DNA from: Darksidea phi
Lineage: Eukaryota; Ascomycota; Dothideomycetes; Pleosporales; Lentitheciaceae
Assembly (NCBI GenBank): GCA_030770425.1
Contig: JASJFT010000222.1
Location: forward strand, 1 to 64,000
Direction of reading: 5' to 3'
Length of the DNA stretch: 64,000 nt
In this document: one piece after another, positions 23,901 to 37,517 of the stretch
How the letters are laid out: every line of letters begins with the position of its first letter
Numbering within the stretch: position 1 is the first letter of the stretch
Notes under the pieces: generated by a model
Database searches by the model: none
The model's input: only the letters and a program-made list of their open reading frames with translations
What the model was told of the DNA's origin: nothing
Translations under genes and position numbers: made by a program

Positions 23901-24203
23901 GTACATCCTGACGTAAAGCCGTGGAGTCTATTCTTAGATACGCTTATTAACCGCTTCGGACTCGAGGCGGAGATAATTTCGCTTCCAGAGTGGCTGGATA
24001 AGCTTGAACAGAGGGCGCGGACAGATATAGAGGGCCAAGGAAGGTACGCCGCTTTGAAGTTCTCGGATTTTCTAAGGTCAATAGGTGAAGGGAGGGAAGA
24101 TATGAGATGTATTGGTGAGAATATAAGGAAAGTATCGGAAGTGTATGTCGAACCCCTTGACGGGAAGCTCATGGAGCAGTGGCTACGAGACTGGAACTTC
24201 TAA
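20948..24203 (+). CDS. NRPS-like adenylation-thiolation-reductase enzyme
   Basis: Three exons (20,948-21,241; 21,295-21,556; 21,604-24,203) give an uninterrupted 1051-aa protein. The A domain shows HSSGSTGIPKP (180-190), YGSTEAF, YRTKDLF, RRDDIIVLSNGEKFNP and GKGTIVR with the expected catalytic lysine (K520). The carrier domain shows FGLDSVMI with phosphopantetheine Ser598. The C-terminal thioester reductase shows the NAD(P) motif GSTGYLG (694-700) and the short-chain-dehydrogenase pair Y854-x3-K858 (GYGESK). Family logic: activate a carboxylic acid as its adenylate, load it on the carrier and release it reductively as an aldehyde or alcohol; there is no condensation domain. The substrate cannot be read by eye. 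Both introns need GC donors (AAG|GCAAGT at 21,242 and ACAG|GCGAGT at 21,557) to keep frame. All catalytic motifs are intact, unlike the PKS. It shares a divergent promoter with the damaged rhodopsin-type gene. Confidence 0.92.
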
Positions 24204-25690
24204 CATGATGTAAAATCGGGTTGAGTCAGCCGGGGTTTTTGATTGCATGGCACGAAAGGTTGTGGATGGGAAAACAGCAGAAAACCGGCGAGAGAGCCAA
24301 GCGCCCAGTGCTTAGTCATAAACCTAGGCATATTATTAACCCGGCCAACTGGAAAGCGCGCAGACGCTCACCCATCTCCTGTACAATTTTACAACGCGGC
24401 GGTACAAGCGCTGCCTGCGATGGGGTCACGTCCGTACGTACATCTGAATGCCTCATGCTTGAATACAGGCTAACAAATAGCAGGGCGCGACCGATTGAGC
24501 ATTCCGCTAAGTGACGGTCTTATAACACTAATCCGCAATATCGAAATAGCAAGCCCAATCCTTCCTGCCGCACCTCCCTCAACCCACGTCGGCACCAAGA
24601 AGCGTCTGTGCGTCACCTCTGTTAAACGTATAATAGCGAGGTGTTGCGCGACGACGATGGTTTGGTGGATGAAGGGTGTAGCACAATACGGCGGTCAAAG
24701 GCGAGCTGGGCCACTTTTGGTGTTGACTCCAATAGAGCCCCCATCATCAAGCTATCTACGGTGGACCTCAACTAGCTTGGGTTCTGGCTTGTATGAGATG
24801 TTAAGGAACAATGGTCTCGCCGTCCCAATCGATCATCAATATGGCTGCGAACGCCAACGCGAACCTATCAGTGCAGTCGCCACGATGCCGCCTGGGAAAT
24901 CCAGCACTCCACACGTTGGTGCCGAGAACATCACGAAGAATCCTGTGGAAGGATTAAAGAGAGAGATGTCTACTGCTCGCGATTCTAACGTTATTCATGT
25001 TTCATGTATTAGTGTTGGGCGTCCGATCGTTCCCCCAAGGCACGCGCGCCGAGCTCGACCCGTCCCAAGCAAGCCATGTAATTAATGTCAGAAATAGCCT
25101 GTCTAGAGCTCATTATAGCCCCCTTTCCGCAAGTAAAACCAGACGCTTACTTTGTATATTTGATGTGCTGCTGTGTTCACCCATAAGCAGCCGGTTCAAA
25201 ATTGACCCTATTTTCTTGGCAGTCATGTGACTCAACGCACAAGTGTATTCGCTTCGCTTCGATCCCGGCCCCGCAGCAACACCACACCGAACACTATGGA
25301 ATGCTCAGTTCAAGGTAAGCTAACCCAGTATTTTGTAAATATTAGAGATAATATTCTTCAAGTGACGGCGATACTCCTTTCGATCATGATCACGCGAAAG
25401 TACAAGCGTTCCGCGCCGCCCTTTCAATTAGCCGATGACGCCGACAAGTTCCAAGTAGGCGCATACGAATACGGGTCGTCGCTCGTCACGGCGGAAGGAC
25501 ACCAGGGAATAATAGCCCTAGGCTAGGGAAGTTCGGCGTAGGGAGATCGATACCTTATCGGACGAGGGCTATAAGTAGAAGTAAATTCGTTAAAACGGAA
25601 GTTCTGAACCTGTCTAAAATCTTACCTAAACCTAGCCAAGCCCTCGGCAACCCTCGGCTAGAGATAAAAAGTAGGGCTTATCCCGTCCCT
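24204..25690. other. Downstream region, weak open frames only
   Basis: Normal-composition DNA from the NRPS-like stop codon to the RIPed block. A 196-codon frame (24,495-25,085) and a 77-codon frame (24,997-25,230) show no domain and have low-complexity, basic composition typical of chance frames. A frame from ATG at 25,296 (MECSVQ, then an in-frame GTAAGCTAAC that resembles an intron start) could be the 5' end of a gene truncated at about 25,530. CA/TG dinucleotides fade out at about 25,650-25,690, which I take as the boundary of the AT-rich block. Confidence 0.45.
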
Positions 25691-25924
25691 AATAATACGT
25701 AATATAATATAAATAAATCTTTAATATAAAGGCTATATAATTATATTTTAAATATAAGCTTTCTTATACTATAGTATAGTTAACGACGAGGTTATAATAA
25801 GATTATAGTAAAGTTATAGTAAGATTATTTAAATTATACTTTATATTTTAAATATAATTATAACTTAAATATCTATATATTAAGATTAATAACTTTCTTT
25901 TTATTTACTATAATTACTACTTTT

Positions 25925-28900
25925 TATTATAGTCTATTCTCTAGATAATCCGGTTATTTTACTTATTTCCTATTTTAGTTAGTAGATTAGATAATCCCGA
26001 GAATTAGTCTAATAGTTAGTTAGCTTATTTAGTATACTAAGCTCTATTTAGGTATAAGAATCTCCTATTCTTATATTCTTATAGTACTATCTTAGAATAG
26101 CTTTAATATATTAATTCTACTATTAGTTAATTAGAAGACTACTTTAGCTATTATAACTTTTAATTAATTATACTTAGTTCTAAAGTCTTATATTATTCTA
26201 AGATCTCTAACTTTTAACTAGAGATAGTAGCTAAATATTAACCCCTTTAAATTCCTAGAAATCTATAGTACTTAGGGTAGATAGTATATAATACTTTTTT
26301 AAATAAGTCTTAAAATTAACTACTTCGAGTCTTAATATTACTAGAGTATCTAGTATCTTCTTTAAAGAGAAGAAACCTATAAAAGTATTATATAGAATTA
26401 GATCTATATTCTAAATTTTATAATAAACTTATCTTTATATAATTAACTAAATTACTAAATTAGTATAATAATAAGATAGTAGATTTTTTAGACTAGGTAG
26501 ATCCTTTAAAGTCTACTTTACTAAGTAAACTACCCTCCTATAAGATCTTCCTATAGAAGAAAGATAAAGAAAAGAATAAGACCTTAAGTAGGGCTTTAAA
26601 TAAAACTAAAAGTATCTATTTAAGAAGCTAAAAGTCTTTATTTAAGAATAAAGAGTATAAATATTAATAGATCTATATAAGTACTCTAACTAGATTAAAG
26701 AGATTTATTAATTAATAAGTATAGATTAATCTCTAGTCTCTTTTAGCTATCTATCTCTATTAGAAAGATAAGGGTATAATTCTAAATAATATAAAGAATA
26801 AAATTAGTTATTATATATAGAAGCTCTAATTACTTAAAAGAGAAAACTAATTAGAAATATCCTATTTAATAAATATAGAAGGATAAGAAGTCTTCTTTAA
26901 TTATAATATAGTCTAAGAGTTATTAAAAATCTAAAAAGACCTAGATCTAATAGTTAATATTCTAATAGATAAAAGTCTTCGCCTAATTATAGTTTAGAGA
27001 CTAATAGTTATACTTAGAATAGATATTATTATAAGAAATATTTATATAAAATTCCTATTTAATAAATATTTATAATATTAAAAATACCTTAATAACTAAG
27101 TTACTAAGTTAAAGGAGAAGTTTTAATAATATTAGAAAATTATAAATTAATAGTAGAGTTTAGAAAAGAATCTTAAGTAATTCTCCCCTATAGTAGCTTA
27201 TACTAAGATTAGACTAGTAGTTCTCTTTTAGTATAATACTTACTCTATATCTACTCTTAAGATTTTATTATTATAATATAACCCTAATAGTAAATAAACT
27301 ACTAAAGAAATAAAATATCCTTCTACTATAATACTTTTAAATAATATAGACTTTAGTTCTTATAGAATCCTATAGATATCTAGATTATCTAGAAGATTTT
27401 AATAGGACTTAGTTTAATATCTAACTTTTAAGTCGATCTTAATAATAAAGGAGTAAAGGGTTAATCTAATTCTATTTCTACTACTAGTACTATATAGTCC
27501 TCTACTACCTAGTTTACTATCTAGCCCTTTTTATAAAAATCTCTACGAATATTAGTTAGATTTAAATATACTATCCTTTATAATAAAAAGAAAGAAAAAT
27601 ACTTCTATTCTTTACCGTAGTATCTATTCTATAAGATCTCTATTAGTCTTACTAGAGTCTATAATTATTATTTTAAATAATAGAATATAGATTTTTATTT
27701 AAAAGAAGAATATTATAAGAAATTACTAAAGTAACTTCTTATAAATCTTTAGCTTCTAGAAGACTACGTTCTACCTCGACTCTATCTTATTTAAAAATAA
27801 TAAGAAGTTTAAGTTAAAGAACTAACTTTATAATATAGAATAAAAACTTATAGTTAATAAAAACTAGTATATATAAGAAACCTTCTAGTAGATAGCTAAG
27901 ATCTATTAAGTCTATATTATATCCTAACTAGTAGATCTAGTAAAAGACTATATTTAAATATAACTAAATTTTAAGAAAGAAGAAATAGACTTCGTATCTA
28001 ATATAAATTTATTAAAATATATTAAAAACTATTATAAAGATCTCTATATAAAGAAGAAGATAAAAGTTAAATTCTAATAACTATATATAAATATATTTAA
28101 TAAAGTTAGTAACTTTATTAAGAACTTTAAGCGTCTAGTAATAAAAATTTATCTATTTTACTATTAGTAAAATAAAGAATTTATAAATAAGCTCTATTTT
28201 AATCTAAAAAATAAGATAAATTTATTTAATAATAGTAATTCTACTTTTAATAAACTATATAAATATATAACTTTAACTAATAAAGTACTACTTAAAAATA
28301 ACTAATACTAAAAGATATAGCTTACTCGAAGTAATTAATTAGTTATTTCTAAGAGAAAATAGCTAGTTATAAGTAAATTCTTCTTTAGTAAATTAAAAAA
28401 AAAAGTTTATTTATTTTAAAGATATACCTAAACTTTATAACTATATACTAAAGGAGTATAAGAAGTAGAATTACTACTTTAACTATAAAAAGAAGGATAA
28501 ATAGTAAGACTATTCTAGCTATTTTATATAAAAGATAATATAGAATATTATAGAAGTAAAAGTTAATACTATCTTTTTTAATAATTTAAAGAAAGAAGCT
28601 TATTTAGACTTCTTATATAAAAAGAAGAGTAGTTTAGAGTATAACTCTAATATCTTCTTTATAGTATTAAAAAATAAAAGCTACTAGAGAAGGACTTCTC
28701 TCTAGTAGTTTATATAGAAGTAATTAAACTTCTTAATTATTAATAGTTTATTAAGATATTATAGTTTATTAATTCGAAATTATTTATACTTTCTATTTAA
28801 TTTATAGTAAATAGTCTAGTTATATAACTAAGAGGATTAATAAATAGTAATATTAGTATATATCTATTAGTCTACTCTAAGTATTTAAAAGTAATAAAGA

Positions 28901-31900
28901 GAAAGCTAAAGCTCGTCTTCTATTAATTAAAGAAACTAATTCTTCTTAATAGATTTAATAGAAAATATAGTTATTTAGTTAATATAACTATCTAAACTAA
29001 TCTATTAATCTAAAAAAAGAATATATTTATCTAGTTCTTCTTCTATAAACTTAGATATTATAATATAATATTTAGAAGAAAATTCTTTAAGTAAATCTAG
29101 TTCTTAATCGACTATTATAACCAGACTTTATACTAGCTAAATAATACTCTAAAGTAGATAAAATATAATTTAATTATTATAAAAAAGCTAGATCTAAAGT
29201 TAGAGCTAGAATACTAGAATAATACTTTATACTATAACGACTTAATTAATTAATAAATTAAAGTATAAAAGAAGGTCTACTTACTTAAAAAGAATATAAT
29301 ACTTAATTTAAAAATTTCTATTAAAATTCTTATAATTCTCTAAAAGGTAGTTTATAAGTCTACTAAGGCCCTACTATAAGTAATAAAGAATTAGTAAACT
29401 ACTTTTAAAGAAATATAAAGGAATATAAATAGTAATACTAATAATAGTTTAAAAGATATTAAATCTAAGAAAAGCTAATAAGATTATTAAAAAAATAATA
29501 GAAAAAAAAAGAAAGTAATATCTATCCCTAATAATCTACTAGAGTAGATTATTAATAATAAGTTCGATATATATTTTCTTAAACCTTCTAATATATAGAA
29601 GCTTATAGATAAAAAAGAGATTATACTAGAAACTACTAGTCTATATAAAGTTAACTTATTAATTAAAGATAAATAATTAAAAGACTTAGTAAAATAAAAT
29701 ATATAAGATATAATAATAGAAAAGCTCTCTTATAAAGATTATATAGAAGCTACCTTAGACTACTTCTTTAAAGTTAACTTAGATAAACTACCCTTTAAAA
29801 GAGAGAAAGAGAGAATATTAATTATAAAATTATTCTTAAGAATAATATAAATAAGCTTAGTATAAGTCTATTCTATAATATATCCCTTAAATATCTAAAA
29901 TTACTAAAAGTTTACTTAGAAAAGTATCTAAAAAAAGACTTTATTATAACTAGCGACGCTAACTTTATCTTATCTATTCTATTTACTAAGAAGTTAGAAG
30001 AAGGATAAAAATTCTATATTAATTACTAAAAAAATTAATATAGTTATAAAAAGAGATATTACTACTATTCTTTTAATTAAGAAGATACTAATATAACTCT
30101 TTAAAGTAAAGGTCTTTATTAAACTAGATATATATTAAGCCTTTTATTATATTAAATTAGATTTTAATATAAAAAATCTTATAACTTTTAAAATATAATA
30201 TAGAAATTATAAGTACTATATCTTACCTTTTAAACTATATAATAGATTAATAATCTTTTAATACTATATTAATTAAGTACTTAAGGATAAAATTAATAAA
30301 ATCTATACTATCTATATAGATAATATTTTAATCTACTTAGAAGACCCTCTTAAGTATAAGAAATATATAAGTAAAATTCTAAATAAGCTTAAAAAGACTA
30401 GATTATAGATTAATATTAAAAAAAGTAAATTTATAGTTACTAAGATAAAGTTCTTAAGTTTTATTATTAGTACTAAAGAGATCTATATAAACCCTAATAA
30501 GATAGTAGTTATTAAAGATTAGAAGAAATTTATAATTCTAAAAGAGTTATAAGCTTATTTAAGTTTTTATAACTACTACTATAAGTAGCTAAAAGACTAT
30601 AATTATATAGTCTATCTACTTATCTAACTACTATAAAAGAGAAAATTTCGTATCTTCGGGCCTAAAGAATAAGCTATATTTAAGAAAAGTAAGATATTAT
30701 TATATTTAAATATTATTATAAAATATTACTCGTTCTACTATAAAATCTATATAGAAACTAATATAAGTAATAATATCCTAGTAGATACCTTTATATAATT
30801 CTAAGATAATAGAATCTAATAATCTATAGTTTACTTTATAAAAATAATAAAGTTTATAAAAATAAATTATAAGATCTATAATAAGAAGATACTTATAGTT
30901 ATAAGTAATAAATAAAGAACTTAGTTTATAAAGTTATAACTAAATAAACCCTTTTAAGTTATTACTAATTATTAGATACTAAAGTATTTTTTAACTAAGT
31001 ATAAACTAATCTTATAATAGACTTATTAGACTAAGAAACTTATAGATTATTACTATACTATTTATTATTACTCTAAGACTACTAATATTATTATAAATAT
31101 TCTTTCTTAAAAATAAAAGAAGTTAAAAACTTAGAAGAAAAAAGATAAAGCTACTAGAACTTATATCTTTATTTCCTTTAGATAGACCTTTACTATAATA
31201 GCTTCCTTAATAGCTACTACTAATATCTAAGATCTTAGGTATAAAACTAAAGTTTATTCTTATCTACTTTTTAATTATATACTTTATAAAAACTATATAT
31301 ATATTATACTTAAACTAGAGTAAGAATTAGTTTATTAAGAATATAAGTATCTATTTCTAATCTTATTTAGACTTCTCTTTTAAAAAAAAAAGTTAGTAGT
31401 ATTTAAAGTAGAATTTCTTAAGATCTATCTTATTTAAGTAGTATATACTATATAGATTACTACTTATCTAAATATAAAGAAAACTATTAGACTTCTAAGA
31501 GATCTATATTACTAGAGTATAATAAATAAAAATATAAAATATTATATAAGAAACTATAAGTAGTACTAATAGAGTTATAAGTCTTAAGATAAGATTTTAA
31601 ATCTTCTTAAACTACTCTTTATATCTAAGAGAGTATAGAAAGATATCTTTATAAATTTTAAAAACTTTCTAAAGAACTATAAGAGATATAATAATATATT
31701 TATAGTAATATATAGATTATTAAAATATATTTTTTTATTATTTTACTTTAAGACTATTACTACTAAAGATATAGCTACTCTTTACTATATATATATATAT
31801 AGCGAGTCTTTAGTCCTCTATATACTATAATCTTAAATTAAGATTTATAATTTATATTAGACTTTATAAAAGAATTATATAAATTTATAAAAATTAACTA

Positions 31901-32690
31901 ACTATTATCTATAGTCTACTATTTATAGACTAATAGTAATATAGAAATTTTTAATTAATAGTTAGACTAATAATTATACTTCTTTATAAACTTTTATTAA
32001 AATAACTAGTCTAATCTTCTATCTAGTATAGACTAGGTCTAAGTAATTCTTCTATATAATATAATAGAAATTTTTTCTATTTAAGATCGAATTTAGCTAT
32101 AAGACTTATTATTACTAGAATTAGTAAGAATATATTTATAAATCTTTTAAATTATTAGATAATATAACTATATAGATAGTTTAAGAGTTTATAAAAACTT
32201 AAGTTAATATAGTCTAATAGATTTATAATTACGTCTAAGCTAATATTATAGTAGTTTAAAAAGTTTAAAGCTAATAAGTTAATAAAAAATACTACCCTCT
32301 AGATTTTAATATAAAAGATTAAGTCTATATTATATTTAAGGGATTTACTACCTTAAGATTAAGTCTAAAACTAGACTAGTAAATATATAGATTTTATCTT
32401 ATTATTAACTAAAGATATAACTTTTATATAATTTAATTATCTTCTTATATAAAGATATATAATATTTTCTATATAAATAGATTACGTAAAGCTATATAAG
32501 ATTTATTACCTAGTTAAATACTTTCTAAAGAATTAGTTATAAAAGTAAATAGATATTCTAAATAACTAGTAGTCTATATCTTTAATAGCTAAATTATTTA
32601 TAATAAGCTCTATTATTAAATAAAATAAATAGACTATAATCTAGATCTAATCTATTATTTATATCGGTAAAAGGTTCGCTATAAGTTAGT
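25925..32690 (+). mobile_element. RIPed Ty3/gypsy chromovirus, plus strand
   Basis: Stop codons are everywhere, but the pol order can still be read in one direction. Reverse transcriptase lies at about 30,080-30,600 (KLDI, LPFKLYN and IYIDNILIYL at about 30,308-30,340, where DD has become DN by G-to-A). RNase H follows, then an H2C2/integrase region at about 31,450-32,300. A chromodomain-like tail at about 32,520-32,650 (NKLYYQ) follows a VNRL-type block, as in fungal chromoviruses. The 5' part (25,925-26,190) repeats 12,395-12,660. Matching LTRs at the two ends were not identified; the 3' end is cut by the LTR-like copy at 32,713. The element is long dead. Confidence 0.75.
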
Positions 32691-32712
32691 ACGACTAGTA
32701 GATAGTCTATAT

Positions 32713-33023
32713 TAAATAGAGTTCGGGTCTAATAGATTATTTAACCTCGTTTAGGATTTATACTTAAGATAGGAAAAGAAAAAGTAGAAATAAGTAGATA
32801 ATAGTTTAATTATATTAATAGGTAAGGATTAATCTAGATTTAAATTAACTATAGAAGGGAAGACTATCTAGAAGATTCGTAGTTATTATATATTAATTTA
32901 GTTTTCTTAGATTTATAGAATCTATAGCTCTATATTTTTATAGATCTACTAATCTATAGATCTATAGATTTATAGAATCTATATTTACTAAGATCTATAG
33001 ATTTATAGATCTATTATATAACT
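32713..33023 (-). repeat. LTR-like copy, inverted
   Basis: The reverse complement of the 402-bp LTR family begins with tattaaatagagttcgggtc at about 32,710 and follows it through the cctcgtttagg and gattcgtagttattatatat blocks. It contains an expanded agatctatag-type palindromic tract and stops at ctattatataactt, so the outer end is missing. It sits between the plus-strand chromovirus and an unrelated repeat. Confidence 0.6.
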
Positions 33024-33024
33024 T

Positions 33025-33320
33025 TCTCTAGCGGCTAGCTAGCTAGTATATAAGAAGATTAAAGCTTATACTAAGTAGTAGCTTCTTTATCTAACTAAAT
33101 TCTTATATTCTTAGTAATAAAAGCTCGTACTCCTATTAAAAATACTAATAATAATTACTTAGTTACTATCTAATTCTTAAATTAAATAGCTTATTAATAG
33201 TATAAAGAAATTAGTTTTAATTTAATAATAGTTTAATATATAGTAATAAAGTTTTTCTATTATCTAAGTAATATTTATATAAGAAAATAATTATTATTAT
33301 ACTTTTTATAAGCTAGATAA
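33025..33320 (+). repeat. R3 repeat, copy 1
   Basis: From tagctagctagtatataaga onward this segment parallels about 55,995-56,290 with mostly C/T and G/A differences. It could be the beginning of a retroelement internal region, because the second copy is followed by more than 2 kb of plus-strand-oriented sequence, but no domain was readable. Confidence 0.5.
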
Positions 33321-33324
33321 GGTA

Positions 33325-33700
33325 TTTTAACTAAGACCTATAGGTAAATATTATATAGTTTAATTATATAATAATTAGAGAACTTTTTTAATTTTAGTAC
33401 GAAACTCCGTCGGCTTTCTCTCCCCCTTACTTCTATATTACCGTCTTAATTACTAGGGTATTTACTAGCTATTCGGATCCTCTATACTCTACTAAGGACT
33501 CGAAGAATTAGATATCTAAATCGGTTTTATTAATTATCTATTATAGTCTTATATTCTAATTATAAATAAAGGTCTTATTCGCTAGAGTTAAGACTATATC
33601 GCTAGTTAGCTATATTCCCCTATTAATACGGATATACTATACCGAGTACCTAGAGAAGAACCTTATTATCGAAGATAAGAAGACGTAATATTAATATAGT
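33325..33700 (+). repeat. R2 repeat, copy 2 (partial)
   Basis: Matches 14,314-14,690 and 43,813-44,190, starting ttaactaagacctatagg. It keeps more C/G than the other copies (for example ccgtcggctttctctccccc). It breaks off near 33,700 where the minus-strand gypsy fragment starts. Confidence 0.65.
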
Positions 33701-33709
33701 TAATATAGG

Positions 33710-36462
33710 TCTAGAAGGTAGCTAGAATATTTATTAGTCTAAAAGATATTACTATATATTTAAAATATCTATAATATATCTAGAAGATAGTCTTTTATTT
33801 ATCTTCTTCCTTTATTTAGACCTAGTAGTAAGCTTTACTTAAGTTAAGCTTAGTAAACTATCTTACCTAGACTAAATATTCTAAAGATTCTTAAATTAGA
33901 GGTAAAGGGCTATAATTTTTAATTATAATCTTATTTAGACCTTTATAATTTATATATAGTCTTAAGCTACTATCTTTCTTCTTTATAAAGAGAATTAGTA
34001 CTTTAGTAGAGAACTTTAAGCGTCTAATCTAGTCTTTAGCTAGATACTTATTAATATACTTCCTTAATACTTTTAATTCTAAGGCTAAGAGGTTATATAA
34101 TAGTTAATAAGATAGAACCCCTCTAGATTCTAGATTTATACTTAGATTATAAGGTCTATAGTCTAGAAGTTTTATTATAAAATCTTTTAATTCTATATCT
34201 ACTATATTAGTATAATATTTAGGCTAGTAGGTTAATAGACTTTAAACTATATCTAAAAGGGTTAAATTATAGATAATAATAGTATAAACGTCTACTAAGG
34301 GACTTCTTACTATTTTATTAAACTCTTTAGTAGATTTAGTTACTACCTTCTAGTACTAATTAGTAGATTTATCTAATATTCCCTAATACTATATTTATCT
34401 TATTACGAAATTTAATTTTAGATTATAAACTTTAATTTATAGTATTCCTAAGTATATAGAATATTAATTAAGATTTATAACTATAAATAATAAATTATAT
34501 ATCTAAATATATCTATAGATATCCTTAATATATATATTAGTAATAGTTACCCTATATACTATTATAGTAGATCTATTAGCTACCTTTATAAGAAGTTTAG
34601 GTAAGGGTTCTACTATTAAGTCTATCTTCTTAGTAGCTTTAGTTAATAAGAGATTAAACTATAACCCTAGATTAATAAGTGCCTCTAGATCTTTAGACTT
34701 AACTATTATAGGAATAGTTAATAATTTTATAAACTTTAGATAAAGTATATTATATAGTTAGCTTAGATCTTCTTTAAATATCTTCTTAATAAAGTCTATA
34801 TAGACTAAAAGAGTAAAGATTATTTCTTTAAACCCGTAGCTTTTTCTAATCTCTCTTTTTTAGTTATCTTAGTCTTTTTAAATACTTTATAGTCTAGTTT
34901 TATATATCTAGACTTATTATAGTAGTAATAGACTACTCTAGAACTAGTAGTATTACTATTAAGCTTAGTATTCTTTTTAAATCTTAATAGATACTTTTTA
35001 TCTTACTTAAACTTTTTTAAGATCTTTACTAGATCCCTATTATTTTTTTAGTTAGATTTCTATCTTTTTTCTTTAGATTTAGTCTTAGGCTTTCTCTACT
35101 TATATTAATAATAATATTAATTTATATTAGCCGTCTCTTTATAATCTTAAATACTTAACTATCTTTTAGGATCTTAGTAAAATAAATTATTCTTAATCTA
35201 CTCTAATAGGTAGTTAAAAAACTCTAAGACCTAATTACTTTTAAATATCTAATTAATCTCCTTCTAAAGAGGTCTTATATAGTTAAAAAGGCTAGTAGAA
35301 CTTTAATAAGAGTACTATTTATAATTTTTAAGAACTTCTATTATTTATTACTTCTTTTTTAGTTCTATTTCTAAGGTATTTAATATCTTCTTTAATAATT
35401 ATTTCTAAGTTAGTTCCTATATAGAGTTAAGAGCTAGTTATTATTATTATTCTATTCTTTAAGATATCTTAAGCTCTTCCGAAATATAATAAATACTAAA
35501 AGATATCTTTTAATACTTTTAAAGGAAGTTTTATAGATTATCTATAAAATAAATCTTATAATCTACTACCTAAAGGTTATAGTTCTAATAGTTCTTCTTT
35601 ATAAATATATAGGGATCCTTTAGACATAGAAGACTATTTATAGAGGATAGTACTATTATTTAAGTATTAATAGAAGAAATAATCTCTAGTTAGATTATTA
35701 TAAGATCTCCTATCTTATATTATCTATATTTTTTACGTAGTTAGACTAGTATAGTCTTATTAAGTTTATTTTACTTCTAGTTATATAGTTAGGCGAGCTC
35801 GGCTATAATCTAGTCTAAAGTAAAACTTTCTAGAATATTTTTAGCTATTTAGTCTAATAGTATTAATAAATAGGATTAAGCTAGGGTATAAGATATTTAC
35901 TATCTTTAATATAATACTTAGGTAGTAATACTATTTATATTAGTAGTATTAATTCTTTACTTTAATAGTATTAGATAACTTCGTTACTCTAGGCTATCTT
36001 ATATAGGAAGCGATTTAAATATTAGAAAATAGATTCTTAAAAAGGTAATATAGAGGATAAGTTCTCTAGTTAGAAGTAAATAGTAGTATTCTAGTATAGA
36101 CGAGATAAATCGCTACCTCTTTAGGATATAATCTACTTAAGAGATATATAAGACTATTAGATAACTCCCTTAAAGACTAATATCTAATAATATAGAAGAA
36201 GTAAGTTTTATCTTTTAATAGAATCGTATATATATAACTTCTAAATAATATAAAAAAACTAAATTATTAGTATCCTTTTATAGATTCTATAATATTCTTT
36301 AGATATATTAAGTATATTATCTAGTATATATATTAGAAAAATATTTATAAATAATAATTTATATAGTAAAATAAGTAAATATATATAGAACTATATAATA
36401 TTAATATACTTTAAGAATAATCTAAAGAATATTAGTTAAATTATTTTTTAAGTAGAAAGTAG
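33710..36462 (-). mobile_element. Truncated RIPed Ty3/gypsy copy, minus strand
   Basis: On the reverse strand the first part of a gypsy reverse transcriptase is legible at about 34,250-33,800 ([55 protein letters not shown]). It ends abruptly near 33,710, so the catalytic YXDD part, RNase H and integrase are gone. The upstream 34,300-36,460 should hold the gag and protease portions, too mutated to read reliably. Confidence 0.7.
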
Positions 36463-36467
36463 GTATT

Positions 36468-36869
36468 TATTATAAACTAAATATATACTATAGACCGCTA
36501 GTAAAAGGAACTACTAGAGATCGAGCTAACTACCGGCTCTAATAAAGAATACGACGTAGACCTTATAATTAGAGAATAAGAAGTTATATAATAGATCTAT
36601 ATCTTAATAGAAATAGATCTAAGAATTATATAATAGCTTAGTAGATCTATAGGAATAGAGCTATAGATCTAAGAAAACTAAATTAATATATAATAACTAC
36701 GAATCTTCTAGATAGTTTTCTCTTCTTATAGTTAATTCGAATATAGATTAATCCTTACCTATTAATATAATTAAACTATTATCTACTTATTTCTACTTCT
36801 TCTTTTCTATCTTAAGTATAAACCCTAAACGAGGCTAAATAATCTATTAGACCTAGACCCTATTTAATA
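36468..36869 (+). repeat. 5' LTR of the 7.3-kb retrotransposon
   Basis: 402 bp, starting tattataaactaaatatata and ending tatttaata, aligned end to end with 43,406-43,807; differences are almost all C/T or G/A. Terminal TATTA/TAATA is what RIP would make from TGTTA/TAACA. Confidence 0.9.
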
Positions 36870-37103
36870 CCTTAACTATCTAGTAGGTAGGAATAGCTAA
36901 TTATAATAGTAGAAGAAGGAACCTAATAAAGTAGAGCGGCGTAGCCGCTAACTTAGACCGAACCCTCTAAGGTAGGAAGCTATTAGGAATTTAGTTCCCT
37001 AAAAGATAGTATAACTATAGAAAACTTTAAAAGAGTTATTAAAAATTAGTATATATTTAAGAAACGAGAGAATATATTAGAAGTATAGATTATAATATTA
37101 ATA

Positions 37104-37517
37104 ACGTATTTTATAAGCGAGCTACGAATATAAGCGAGCTACGAACCCTAAAATATATCTAAAAATTAAAAATCTATCTCTATAACTATATATTAATAAT
37201 CTTTTAAATTTTAATATAAGATAGATAGTACTTAGATAAAGAGAGTATTAGATTCTTATAAGTTAAAAATTAATATTCCTTAAGATAACTTTAGATACCT
37301 ATATTTTGGCCCCTAAATTTAATAAAACTTTAATAACTTAAGTACTACTAATTTTTAACTTTTAAGAATCTATTACTCTTTTTATCTAAGTACTATCTAT
37401 CTTATATTAAAATTTAAAAGATTATTAATATATAGTTATAAAGATAGATTTTCGATTTTTAGATATATTTTAGAGTTCGTAGCTCGCTTATATTCGTAGC
37501 TCGCTTATAAAATACGT
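37104..37517. mobile_element. 414-bp foldback element of the Fot1-like family
   Basis: The element is flanked by TA (37,102-37,103 and 37,518-37,519) and starts and ends with acgtattttataagcgagct and its exact inverse. A second internal aagcgagctacgaa follows at each end. The arms pair over roughly 190 bp with very few mismatches around a centre containing ttttggcccctaaa, so the whole element is a near-palindrome. It is nested just inside the 5' LTR of the 7.3-kb retrotransposon. It has no coding capacity. Confidence 0.85.

Noticed and set aside
24495..25085. 196-codon plus-strand frame after the NRPS-like gene
   Set aside because: No domain, no hydrophobic pattern and an Arg/Pro/Ser-rich composition; frames of this size can arise by chance in DNA near 50% GC. 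Kept only as a note in the downstream region.
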